A stretch of 16,434 nt of DNA from an uncultured Lachnospiraceae bacterium (GTDB lineage: Bacteria > Bacillota > Clostridia > Lachnospirales > Lachnospiraceae): positions 1 to 16,434 of the forward strand of contig CALDIE010000135.1 of NCBI GenBank assembly GCA_937901625.1, given 5' to 3'. The first letter of the stretch is position 1. Each line of letters starts with the position of its first letter. The notes beneath the pieces were generated by a model that saw only the letters and a program-made list of their open reading frames with translations, made no database searches and was not told where the DNA came from. The position numbers and the translations under genes were made by a program. Shown here in pieces: positions 1 to 7,539 of the stretch.

Positions 1-440
1 GATGCATTGACCTGATAATAAGCCGGGCTGTCATAGGGATACTCGTCTGCCACGCACAGAACCAGATAATAAACGCCTGCCTTCGGAGCATCTTCGTCTA
101 TTTCAAAATATTCCACTTCTTCATACTGTGCTTCTTCCGCAAAAGCAATCATATTGAACTCGTCATCCACCAGTGCGGCCAGAATATAATCCATATCGTC
201 TATATAATACGGAAGGATCACAATACTGATCTCGGAAGGATCTGTCAGAACAAATCCGTAAAAGTCGAAATCCTCCGCATCCTGTACCAATCCTGCCATC
301 CACGTATCGTTGTACAGGACGTCTGCAGAATCAAAATCATCATTGTACTCCTCTTCTCTGTAATCCGAATCTTCCATCCATTCCTTCAGTTCTGCATCTT
401 CTATCTCAGAGAAAGAAACCGCCGTTGCGGCAGAGGCGTT
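1..440 (-). pseudogene. 5'-truncated gene for an acidic, PPC-like beta-domain protein (also runs off the left edge)
   Basis: An open minus-strand frame runs from about position 440 to the window edge. It has coding character (very acidic, many Asp, Glu and Tyr) but no start codon with a ribosome binding site and no signal peptide. The translation includes YNDTWMAGLVQDAEDFDFYG, then a strand-rich stretch, then AGVYYLVLCVADEYPYDSPA. This order (NDT, a Asp-x-Asp-Phe-Tyr strand, a Gly-x-Tyr-Tyr-Leu-Val strand) resembles the bacterial pre-peptidase C-terminal (PPC) beta-sandwich found on secreted proteins. That assignment is an inference from pattern. Upstream the frame stays open into a methyltransferase fragment read backwards, up to a TGA at 543-545, so the true N-terminus is missing. 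The C-terminus lies outside the window. It lies downstream of the GH127 gene on the same strand, but the junction means it need not belong to the same original operon. Confidence 0.5.
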
Positions 441-611
441 TTCCCGTTCCCCAAGCCAGCGCAATTGGTTCAAAAAGCAATCTCCTTCTTTATCAACGGA
501 AACGATGATAAGGATTGTATCATTCTTGATTTTTTTGCAGGTTCAGGTACTACTGGCCATGCAGTCGTTAATCAAAACATAAAAGATGGTGGGCATAGAA
601 AATATATTTTC
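441..611 (+). pseudogene. Fragment of an adenine-specific DNA methyltransferase (type III Mod-like)
   Basis: About 57 plus-strand codons read FPFPKPAQLVQKAISFFI, followed by a short linker and then IILDFFAGSGTTGHAV, ending in DGGHRKYIF. The DFFAGSGTT motif (about 528-554) is the S-adenosylmethionine-binding motif of the N6-adenine/N4-cytosine DNA methyltransferases, and the preceding PKP..LV segment and following DGG.RK.I segment are in the order expected for type III Mod and related beta-class enzymes. The rest of the enzyme, including the DPPY-type catalytic motif, is absent, so this cannot be active. Beyond about 611 the plus frame is simply the reverse of the GH127 gene; before about 441 it is the reverse of the acidic gene. 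It is the only plus-strand coding signal in the window. The edges are good to roughly 10 bases. Confidence 0.8.
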
Positions 612-2651
612 TCCTCTGTTCGCCCAGAGGAAATACGGTATCAGACGCAGTTTTTTATTCTCATATTTTTCCGGTTCATATATGTGATACAAACTCGTAA
701 CCATAGTTCTTTGGCTTTTTTCGTCTCTTCCTCCAGAGATCATCCGAAACGGCGTATTCTGTTGCGGCTGCAATCCGTAACACTCCAGTACCACTGCGGG
801 GATCCCGAATTCTTCCGTCTTCTCCTCGCGGAATCCTTTTTCCGGCCGTATCCGGATACGATGCAGATTTTTACCGTTATCCGCTTCCTCCATACAGTAT
901 ACGACCGGACCTCGCATCACGGCAACTTTCCCCTCATCTTCCTTTACCGTATCCTTTGCTTCGATCACACAGGGACTCATAGAGAACTCTGCAGAAATCG
1001 TCTCTCCGTTATAGTCACCATCGAGATACAGATAGCCGTCTTTTACAGACTGCGTAAACGCTTCTGCTCCTTCCAGACGCATCTGTTCTCTGCACCATGC
1101 CGGTATCCTGAGTGCCAGTTTCATATGTACGGGTTTCTCATCCGCCGTTTTTACCGATACTCTTACCAATCCATTCCATGGTATCCCGCTCTCTATATGT
1201 ATCGTTACTTCTCTTCCGTCTATCGTCTTGCGGATGTCTCCACCCACATACAGGTGAATAAAGAAGGTATCTTCTCTTTCCGTATAGGCGTATCTTCCGA
1301 TCGACCCGATCAGTCTCGCGAGATTCGGCGGACAGCAGGCACAGCCAAACCACTTCTGCCTGACCGGCTTAACATGGGATTTTCGTTCATCCAGTCTGCA
1401 GGCCTCCGGATCCGACTCCAACGGATTGACATAGAAAAAGGCCTTTCCGTCTGTCGACATGCCGCTGATGATCCCGTTAAAAAGCGCTAACTCCATGATA
1501 TCCGCAAAACGGGATTCCGGTTTTATTTTAAGCATCCGCTGAGCAAAGAATACGAGTCCGATGGAAGCACAGGTCTCCGCATAGGCCGTATCATTCGGAA
1601 GATCATAGGGATAGGAAAACGCCTCTCCCAGTCTGGTAGCACCGATCCCGCCCGTGATATACATCTTCTCGTTAACGATGCTGTTCCAGAGCGCTTCACA
1701 GGCTTTCAACAGCGAATCATCTTTTTTCATCCGCGCCATATCCGCCATTCCGCTGTACAGATATACCGCGCGTACCGCATGACCGGTCGCCTCTTTCTGC
1801 TGCCGTACCGGAAGGTGCGCCTGATGATAATGATAACGGATCTTCGGCGCGTCCTTCGCCGGCGGAAACTCCTTATCAAAATAGTACGGTTTTGTCCCCC
1901 TCATGTCGATAAAGAAGGAAGACAACTCCAGGTAGCGCTTCTCTCCGGTCACTTCATAGAGCTTTACTAACGCCATCTCCGCGATCTCGTGTCCCGGATA
2001 TCCCTGACACTTTTTCTTATCTTTCCCGAAAGTGTCGTCGATCAGATCCGCAAAGCGGCATGCCGCCTTTAAGAGTTTATCCTTGCCGGTAGCCTGATAG
2101 TAGGCTACCGCGCCCTCCGCGAGGTGACCAAAGCAATAGAGTTCATGATGATCTCTTAAATTCGTAAATGCCTTATCCATCCCGTTGATGATGTAATAAG
2201 TATCTAAATATCCGTTCTCCCGCTGAGCGGCACAGACGATGTCGATCGCCTCATCCGCCGTGGCCTCCAGTTCGGGATCCGGATGAGCGATCAGACTGTA
2301 CGCTGCCGCTTCGATCCACTTGGAGAAATCACTGTCCTGAAATACAAATCCGTAAAAGGAATTCTCATCCGGGTGCCCCGGATCCTCCGGCAGCGATTCA
2401 AAGCCTCGAAAAGTATATGTCGGTTCTTTATAGGCCTCCCCCTTTTTTCGCTTCTCTTCCATCATCCTGCCGGCAACGCGGAAATTATGCATACAGTAAC
2501 TGGGCGCAGCCTCCGGCACACGGTCATTTAAGATCTCCCATTGATAAGGGATTACTTCCTTTCGTACAAGTTCCATCTTTTCCGTCCAGAATCCGTCTTT
2601 CACACAGATGCGGTTTAATTCTATTTCCCGGCTGAAACTCTTTTCATCCAT
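543..2651 (-). CDS. GH127 (DUF1680) beta-L-arabinofuranosidase with an altered C-terminus
   Basis: A 702-residue protein of the GH127 family, whose characterised member HypBA1 of Bifidobacterium longum (658 residues) removes beta-L-arabinofuranose from arabino-oligosaccharides such as those on hydroxyproline-rich plant glycoproteins. The conserved active site is complete: the GEAF motif gives the acid/base Glu343; AETCAS gives zinc ligands Glu359 and Cys361; and FGCACCPPN gives Cys439 and Cys440, matching the nucleophile cysteine and its zinc-binding neighbour. The (alpha/alpha)6 barrel spans roughly residues 15-460, with beta-sandwich domains after it. There is no signal peptide, so it should act in the cytoplasm. 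The ATG follows GGGAG by 8 bases and lies 33 bp after the GH43 gene. The normal family ending (PYFLWANRGE, to residue 681) is followed by about 21 residues read from the antisense of a methyltransferase fragment, so the last native residues are lost. Other beta-linked arabinoside substrates are possible. Confidence 0.93.
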   Translation of the reverse strand: MDEKSFSREIELNRICVKDGFWTEKMELVRKEVIPYQWEILNDRVPEAAPSYCMHNFRVAGRMMEEKRKKGEAYKEPTYTFRGFESLPEDPGHPDENSFYGFVFQDSDFSKWIEAAAYSLIAHPDPELEATADEAIDIVCAAQRENGYLDTYYIINGMDKAFTNLRDHHELYCFGHLAEGAVAYYQATGKDKLLKAACRFADLIDDTFGKDKKKCQGYPGHEIAEMALVKLYEVTGEKRYLELSSFFIDMRGTKPYYFDKEFPPAKDAPKIRYHYHQAHLPVRQQKEATGHAVRAVYLYSGMADMARMKKDDSLLKACEALWNSIVNEKMYITGGIGATRLGEAFSYPYDLPNDTAYAETCASIGLVFFAQRMLKIKPESRFADIMELALFNGIISGMSTDGKAFFYVNPLESDPEACRLDERKSHVKPVRQKWFGCACCPPNLARLIGSIGRYAYTEREDTFFIHLYVGGDIRKTIDGREVTIHIESGIPWNGLVRVSVKTADEKPVHMKLALRIPAWCREQMRLEGAEAFTQSVKDGYLYLDGDYNGETISAEFSMSPCVIEAKDTVKEDEGKVAVMRGPVVYCMEEADNGKNLHRIRIRPEKGFREEKTEEFGIPAVVLECYGLQPQQNTPFRMISGGRDEKSQRTMVTSLYHIYEPEKYENKKLRLIPYFLWANRGENIFSMPTIFYVLINDCMASST

Positions 2652-2684
2652 CTGCCACTCTCCCGTTTCACTCTTATTTTACTT

Positions 2685-3692
2685 TTACCTATCTGCCCCC
2701 TCCGAAATCTTTCCTCCAAATACATTTTTATAATCAAAGACCGGTTTCCCGTTCTCCTTCCATTCCATTTTCATCAAATAGCAGTGCCGGTTCGGATCAT
2801 ACAGAGGGTCCCCTATGATCTCCGGATAGGTTCTCGCATGAAGAACGCATACCTCACTGCCATCCTCAAGCACTGTAAACGAATTGTGTCCGGGTCCGTA
2901 AAAGCCATACTTTTCTTCCGATGACAGAACCGGGTATCTTTCCTTCTTCCATGCTTTTGGATCCAGGATCTCAGCATCCTCCGGGATACTGAGCATCCCC
3001 ATACAGTACTCAGGTCCGGTAGCGCTGGCAGAATAGGTTAAGAAGATCATACCGTTTTTCTTTATAACGGACGGTCCTTCATTCACCCATATATTCACTC
3101 TCTCCCAGTCATAATCCGGAGTTGTTAAGAGAACCTGCGCGGTCTTCATCTTTAAAGGATCTTCCATCTCCGCTATATAGAGGTTGGAAATCTGTATTCC
3201 CACGCTTACTTTCTCCGCCCAGACACAGTAGTACTTTCCTTTATTTTCAAAAATTGTTGTATCCAGCGAGAACGCTTTAAAGGAATAAATATCATCATCA
3301 CTCCTTAAAAGCCTCCCTTTCTCGATCCATGGATCCGTGTACGGATCCTGTCCGCAACATTCCAGCACATACGGACGCAGTCTCCATATATCGTCCTTTC
3401 TGGAGGCCGCAAAATACATATACCATCGTCCAAAGAGATAATGCATCTCCGGCGCCCAGATATGCTTGCTCATATCTCCGTTTTCGTGGCAGCACCAGAT
3501 GGTCTTCTCCTCTGCATCTGCCAGTTCTCTCAGTTCCTTTGCTCTTCGTAAGACGATACGGTCATACTCCGGAACGGAAGCCGTAAAGTAGTAATACCCG
3601 TCCTTCCCCTTTATGATATAGGGATCCGCCCTCTGTGCAATAAAGGGCTTATTGTATTCCGTTACGATTCCCATCCTGAAATTACTAAGCAT
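2685..3692 (-). CDS. GH43 family glycosidase, probable intracellular arabinofuranosidase
   Basis: A 335-residue five-bladed beta-propeller enzyme of glycoside hydrolase family 43. The three catalytic acids can be placed: Asp23 in RADPYI (general base), Asp144 in FSLDTTIF (pKa modulator) and Glu205 in NEGPSV (general acid). WAPE (79-82) and the GPGHNSF motif with His269 near the propeller centre are also typical. GH43 enzymes of this type mostly release alpha-L-arabinofuranose, some from arabinan; the pattern fits exo-arabinofuranosidases, but the subfamily cannot be fixed by eye and a xylosidase is not ruled out. No signal peptide is present, so it should work in the cytoplasm on imported oligosaccharides. 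The ATG at 3692 has AGAGAGGA 8 bases upstream; an internal ATG seven codons in is less well placed. It precedes the GH127 gene by 33 bp and the two are presumably co-transcribed. Confidence 0.9.
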   Translation of the reverse strand: MLSNFRMGIVTEYNKPFIAQRADPYIIKGKDGYYYFTASVPEYDRIVLRRAKELRELADAEEKTIWCCHENGDMSKHIWAPEMHYLFGRWYMYFAASRKDDIWRLRPYVLECCGQDPYTDPWIEKGRLLRSDDDIYSFKAFSLDTTIFENKGKYYCVWAEKVSVGIQISNLYIAEMEDPLKMKTAQVLLTTPDYDWERVNIWVNEGPSVIKKNGMIFLTYSASATGPEYCMGMLSIPEDAEILDPKAWKKERYPVLSSEEKYGFYGPGHNSFTVLEDGSEVCVLHARTYPEIIGDPLYDPNRHCYLMKMEWKENGKPVFDYKNVFGGKISEGADR

Positions 3693-3731
3693 TCCGTGTA
3701 TCCTCTCTTCTTTTGCGCCGTCTTCTCATCA

Positions 3732-3782
3732 AGTCATTTCGGAACCGCCGCAAAGACAGCTCCGAAATGACTGTATTTTTTT
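3732..3782 (+). terminator. Intrinsic-terminator-like hairpin, T-tract on the plus strand
   Basis: A perfect 12-bp inverted repeat, AGTCATTTCGGA (3732-3743) and TCCGAAATGACT (3761-3772), encloses a 17-base loop and is followed on the plus strand by GTA and seven T (3776-3782). This has the form of a rho-independent terminator for plus-strand transcripts, yet all intact genes around it are on the minus strand. In the minus direction the hairpin sits between the LamG lipoprotein and GH43 genes with an A-tract before it and no T-tract after it. It would then act, if at all, as a 3'-end stabiliser or weak attenuator rather than a full terminator. Confidence 0.6.
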
Positions 3783-3814
3783 ACTTGCCGCTTACAACAC
3801 TGCTTTCTTTACAC

Positions 3815-5863
3815 TTATTCCACACTTAACAGTTCTACATAGGAGGCTTCATTTGTGAAGAAGAAATATACATCCGAAGATGCATCCATCGTGGATGTGA
3901 ACTTAATGGTCTCTGTCCATTCGGAACCGTCTCTGCCAACGAAGGTAAAGTCAACGGTAACCTCTCCGCCGTCTCTGCTGATGTTTAAGGTAACATCCGC
4001 ATCCTTCATCATAGCAAGCCAGCCTGCCCAGTCATCGCCCCAGCTCGTGCTAGCTTCGAAAGCAAAGGCTTCATCGCCCCAACCGAAAGCATCGGCACGA
4101 AGTACGCCGTATTCCGCATAACCGTCATAATTGTCTCCGCTTGCAAGCGCGTCTGTCTTAACTTCCGTATTTGCGAATGCTACTACAAAGTTATCCCAGT
4201 TGTTCACACCGTCGGAATAGTTGTTTAACTTAACAGTTCTGCTGTCGCCGTCGGCCAGCGCAAAACCGTCTGTTGTATCCGACCAGAACGGAGCAACCAG
4301 TCCGGTACTACCGAGCGTATCGATCGCATTTGCATCTTCCGTCACAACGATGGCATCATCCACACTCAGAATTTCAATATAGCACTTCTCGCCAAGGACG
4401 GTTAAGAAGCAATCATCCACATCGGTCATATCCGTGGTGATCTTCGCGGTTACAGTATTCGGTGTTCCGTTATAATCGGTATTCACTGCCGTGATATTTA
4501 AGATCTCACCGTCACGGTTAATGGTCAATGTTACATCCGCGTCCACCATTACCTGCTGCAGCCAGGTTCCCCAGTTCCCCCAATCCCAGGAGAACTCAAA
4601 ACGCTCAGGATTGGTATCAGGATTCATTTCGCCTTCCCAGCCATAAGCGTCGGCACGAACCACTACCCATTCTCTGTTACCTTCCACGGTATTGGGATCC
4701 ACTCCGTCCTCATGCGCGGTATTGGTAAATGCCAGTACATAGTTATCCCAGTTTGCGGCGCCGTCGGAGTAATTCTTTAAGACGATCTCCTTGGTAGCGC
4801 CATCCGGAATCTCAATGGTAGAGGACCAGTCACTCCAGAATCCCATGCTTAAGTCTGTGGTTCCGACCGTATCGATCGCATTCGGATTCTCAACGACTTC
4901 CACGATCCTCTCCGGCTCTTCCAAAGCCACCGTAGGATCTCCCATCTCATAAAGCGTCTTCGCCTGACCTGCGGTTAAAGCCTGATCAAATACATATACC
5001 TCATCGAAAGCACCCTTATAGATCGCATCCCAGTAGTTTACGCCGAGAAGGAAATCATAATTGTCGGATGCTGCCATGACGCCGGGTACGATAACGGTCT
5101 CTACCACATTTCCGTCAGAGTCGATCTTGGTTAAAGGCTCACCGTTTACATAGACGGTAGCAACCAGTGCGTTCTCATCGGAAACGGCCCTTACGTTGTC
5201 ATCAACTACCAGTGTGATGTTTACCCACTGCTTTAACATCGTATCCGCAGTATCGGGAGCCCAGTTCGGCCAGTTGTTTACCAAAGTATCGTTGGTGCTG
5301 TCATAAGACCATACGCAGGGGAATGTCTCTGCACCGTCCTGTCCCCAGGCAGCCCAGGTGATGTTGTTATAATGCTGGTTTCCGCTTGCCTCATCCAGTA
5401 CCGGATTACCCCACTGTATCGTCGGCATGTAGTTTGCGTTTCTGGAAGAATACATCCAGTAGGAAATCGTGTAGGTTTCTCCGACACCGTTGACATCCGT
5501 CAGCCTGAGACCATAGGTACCGTCCAGATAAACGGCTTCTCCCTTAACACCCGGGATTCTTACGATGTCCTTATCGATCGCCGAAAGGATCGGGCTGGTC
5601 GTCTTATCCTGTCCGGTAGGCTGAATGGTAGCGTTTTCCGACGATGCATCCGCCTCATCAAAGGAATAGTAATACACAGGATCCGGAATTGCCTCCAATG
5701 CCGTATCCGGTGCTGCCGGTTGTGCTGTGGCCTCCGTAACGGTTTCGTTTCCCGTGGATGTGTCGGGTGTCGTCGAAGTATCATCCGCAGATTTTCCGCA
5801 GGCCGCCAGCGAACCGATGACCATCGCCGATCCCAGTAATAAACTTATTGCTCTCTTCTTCAT
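3815..5863 (-). CDS. Surface lipoprotein: LamG-like domain plus two tandem CBM-like modules
   Basis: A 682-residue lipoprotein. The signal peptide ends in a lipobox, Leu19-Ala-Ala-Cys22, followed by a Thr/Asp-rich linker to about residue 60. Residues about 62-308 look like a concanavalin A/LamG-type jelly roll (YYYSFDE at the start, TISYWMYSS, a closing FDEVYVFDQALTAGQ), the fold typical of glycan-binding domains. Two homologous modules follow, about 328-501 and 512-682; each starts NAIDT(V/L)G, contains a NYSDG-x-x-NWDN motif and an LRADAFGWG-like segment, and ends in Y(I/V)E(I/L)LSV. No catalytic glycosidase domain is visible, so a glycan-capturing role outside the membrane is likely, though a hidden enzyme activity cannot be excluded. 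The ATG has GGAGG 6 bases upstream. It lies 68 bp after the second binding-protein gene, which suggests both serve the same substrate. Confidence 0.85.
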   Translation of the reverse strand: MKKRAISLLLGSAMVIGSLAACGKSADDTSTTPDTSTGNETVTEATAQPAAPDTALEAIPDPVYYYSFDEADASSENATIQPTGQDKTTSPILSAIDKDIVRIPGVKGEAVYLDGTYGLRLTDVNGVGETYTISYWMYSSRNANYMPTIQWGNPVLDEASGNQHYNNITWAAWGQDGAETFPCVWSYDSTNDTLVNNWPNWAPDTADTMLKQWVNITLVVDDNVRAVSDENALVATVYVNGEPLTKIDSDGNVVETVIVPGVMAASDNYDFLLGVNYWDAIYKGAFDEVYVFDQALTAGQAKTLYEMGDPTVALEEPERIVEVVENPNAIDTVGTTDLSMGFWSDWSSTIEIPDGATKEIVLKNYSDGAANWDNYVLAFTNTAHEDGVDPNTVEGNREWVVVRADAYGWEGEMNPDTNPERFEFSWDWGNWGTWLQQVMVDADVTLTINRDGEILNITAVNTDYNGTPNTVTAKITTDMTDVDDCFLTVLGEKCYIEILSVDDAIVVTEDANAIDTLGSTGLVAPFWSDTTDGFALADGDSRTVKLNNYSDGVNNWDNFVVAFANTEVKTDALASGDNYDGYAEYGVLRADAFGWGDEAFAFEASTSWGDDWAGWLAMMKDADVTLNISRDGGEVTVDFTFVGRDGSEWTETIKFTSTMDASSDVYFFFTNEASYVELLSVE

Positions 5864-5931
5864 GTGTCTCCTCCATTTCTCTTCTTATTTGGTTACAACT
5901 TTGTGTTTTGGTTTATGGTGTTTAGGCATTC

Positions 5932-7464
5932 CTAGAAGGAATCGACTATTGCCTGATATTTCGCCTGGTCTTCTTCGCTCAGGACATCATAGCCACCGGG
6001 TCCGAAGTAGGAAAGCATTGCCTCCGCATGATAGTAATTGGCCTGTCTGGTCGCCTCTTCCACATAGTCGGCAGCCTTGGCGGTACCACCGTCTACCAGA
6101 TCGTGAATACCGATCGAATTGAAGTACTGATCACAGAAATTCCAATAGCCTGCGATGTTGTACCATCCGTAAGGAACCGGATGAACGATGGACGCGAAAT
6201 AATCATCCCAGTAACGGTTGTACTCATCATCTCCATCACGGTAGAACAGAGCCTTGTACTTAGCCCATACACCTTCGTCAAGCGTGATGGGAACCGGCAT
6301 GTTGGCATTCTTAAGCGGTGTACCGGAAGCATTCGTGATCGAATCGTCGGAATAGATGTGATCCAGTCTGTAATTCCATCCATCCACACCGAATGTCATA
6401 AACTTCAAAAGTTCATATGCTTCAAAAGGATGCTGACAGGAAGTGGATATACCACCCATGTACATATTGGCGATGACATTGTGTTCCTTCTCATCCACTA
6501 CGTTCGGTGTTACATAAGGAACGATATCCAGACCGTACTGTTCCTGATAGCCATCCACGTTCCAGATGTTCTGATAGGACCAGAGTCCTTCCGAGAATAC
6601 CGCTACATGGCCGGTCGCTCCAAACCATGTTCCCCAGTCACCGGACCAGTCCTCCATCGCCTGTGTATTCTGCTGCGGTGCCACATATCCGCCAAGTTTT
6701 AAATCGGAGAACTGCTGCTCACCGATCGCCCAGTAAGACAGATCAAAGGAATCTCCGTCAAAACCGAACTCACCCTTGATGCCTCTCTCTGACGGCGAAC
6801 AAGCCGCGATACCGTAAAGGGAATCCAGACGGTTGTAATAGCCGAGTCCGTAATATTTCATTCCGGTACGATCATCCACCGTCGCATCCTTGATCAGCTG
6901 GATCATCTCATCCCAGGTCCAGTCGGTGCGGGGCATCGTAAGGTTTAAGTGCTCGATAACGTTGCGGTCGATAAAGACAGCGCTGGGCTGGAACCAGGTA
7001 GCGATCGCAAAACGGCAATCCGTATCAAAACATCCGATCCCGTAATCATTAAAGGAACTCATAAGATTTGCCGTCTCCGGATCTGCGTCATAGTATTCGG
7101 AAATATCCGCCCAGTACTGGTTAGCTAGCGCCGTATCCGAATCCGTTCCGGAGAAAACATCCGGGAAATGCCCCGCCGCCGCAGCCGCGGAGAGATCCGT
7201 ACTCATATCAGAGATGACCTTACACTCCACCGTTACATTCGGATGCAGTCTCATAAATTCCTCAGCAAGCATGGATACTGTGGTCTCGTCTTCATAGTGC
7301 CAGTAGGTCAGTGTGATCTGATCCGTGGTAAACCCGCTCTCATCAGTAGCCCCCGTCGCTGTTGCTCCCGTTCCGTTCCCGGATGAAGTCGTCTTGCTGC
7401 CGCAAGCAGCAAGACTCGACATCATCATGACGGAAACCAGAGCAAGTGCAATTTTTCTTTTCAT
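5932..7464 (-). CDS. Extracellular solute-binding lipoprotein of a CUT1-type sugar ABC importer
   Basis: A 510-residue binding protein. The signal peptide ends in the lipobox Leu18-Ala-Ala-Cys21, followed by a Gly/Thr/Ser linker. The mature protein starts with the family's first strand and helix (ITLTYWHYEDE, then EEFMRLHPNVTV at about 69-80). Later features are PDVFSGTDSD (101-110) and many exposed Trp and Tyr residues that could stack on sugars. Proteins of this family deliver oligosaccharides to a pair of MalF/MalG-like permeases. Its partners are presumably the permeases directly upstream (8618-9667 and 7540-8688). The gene has a strong AGGAGG 7 bases before the ATG and a small hairpin just upstream in the 75-bp gap. 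The ligand cannot be read from sequence; an arabinose-containing oligosaccharide is inferred from the downstream GH43 and GH127 genes. Confidence 0.93.
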   Translation of the reverse strand: MKRKIALALVSVMMMSSLAACGSKTTSSGNGTGATATGATDESGFTTDQITLTYWHYEDETTVSMLAEEFMRLHPNVTVECKVISDMSTDLSAAAAAGHFPDVFSGTDSDTALANQYWADISEYYDADPETANLMSSFNDYGIGCFDTDCRFAIATWFQPSAVFIDRNVIEHLNLTMPRTDWTWDEMIQLIKDATVDDRTGMKYYGLGYYNRLDSLYGIAACSPSERGIKGEFGFDGDSFDLSYWAIGEQQFSDLKLGGYVAPQQNTQAMEDWSGDWGTWFGATGHVAVFSEGLWSYQNIWNVDGYQEQYGLDIVPYVTPNVVDEKEHNVIANMYMGGISTSCQHPFEAYELLKFMTFGVDGWNYRLDHIYSDDSITNASGTPLKNANMPVPITLDEGVWAKYKALFYRDGDDEYNRYWDDYFASIVHPVPYGWYNIAGYWNFCDQYFNSIGIHDLVDGGTAKAADYVEEATRQANYYHAEAMLSYFGPGGYDVLSEEDQAKYQAIVDSF

Positions 7465-7501
7465 TTTTCTTCCTCCTTTTTTCTTTCTTTTGTTCTATAC
7501 G

Positions 7502-7518
7502 GGCGTTTTACAAACGCC
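7502..7518 (-). other. Small intercistronic hairpin before the binding-protein gene
   Basis: The gap between the permease stop (7540) and the binding-protein start (7464) contains GGCGTTT and AAACGCC, a perfect 7-bp stem with a 3-base loop. No T-tract follows on the minus strand, so it is not a standard terminator. A hairpin here could block 3'-to-5' decay or mark a processing site and so raise binding-protein levels above permease levels, as is known for maltose-type operons; that role is inferred. Confidence 0.45.
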
Positions 7519-7539
7519 ACCGGCCGCATAAGACGACCT

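Noticed and set aside
612..1490. Continuation of the plus-strand open frame that starts with the methyltransferase fragment
   Set aside because: After about 611 the frame is the antisense of the GH127 gene, with no methyltransferase-like sequence; only the first 57 or so codons are meaningful.
5372..5839. Plus-strand open frame of 155 codons opposite the LamG lipoprotein
   Set aside because: It lies wholly antisense to the signal peptide and LamG coding region, is rich in Arg, Cys and Ile as shadow frames are, and has no ribosome binding site.
5864..5931. Possible terminator between the second binding protein and the LamG lipoprotein
   Set aside because: The 68-bp gap is A-rich on the coding strand with only a 4-bp stem near the stop codon and no T-tract, so it reads as a plain intercistronic gap with a good ribosome binding site.
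6028..6702. Plus-strand open frame of 224 codons opposite the second binding protein
   Set aside because: Antisense shadow of a well-supported gene; composition is unlike a real protein and no family motif is visible.
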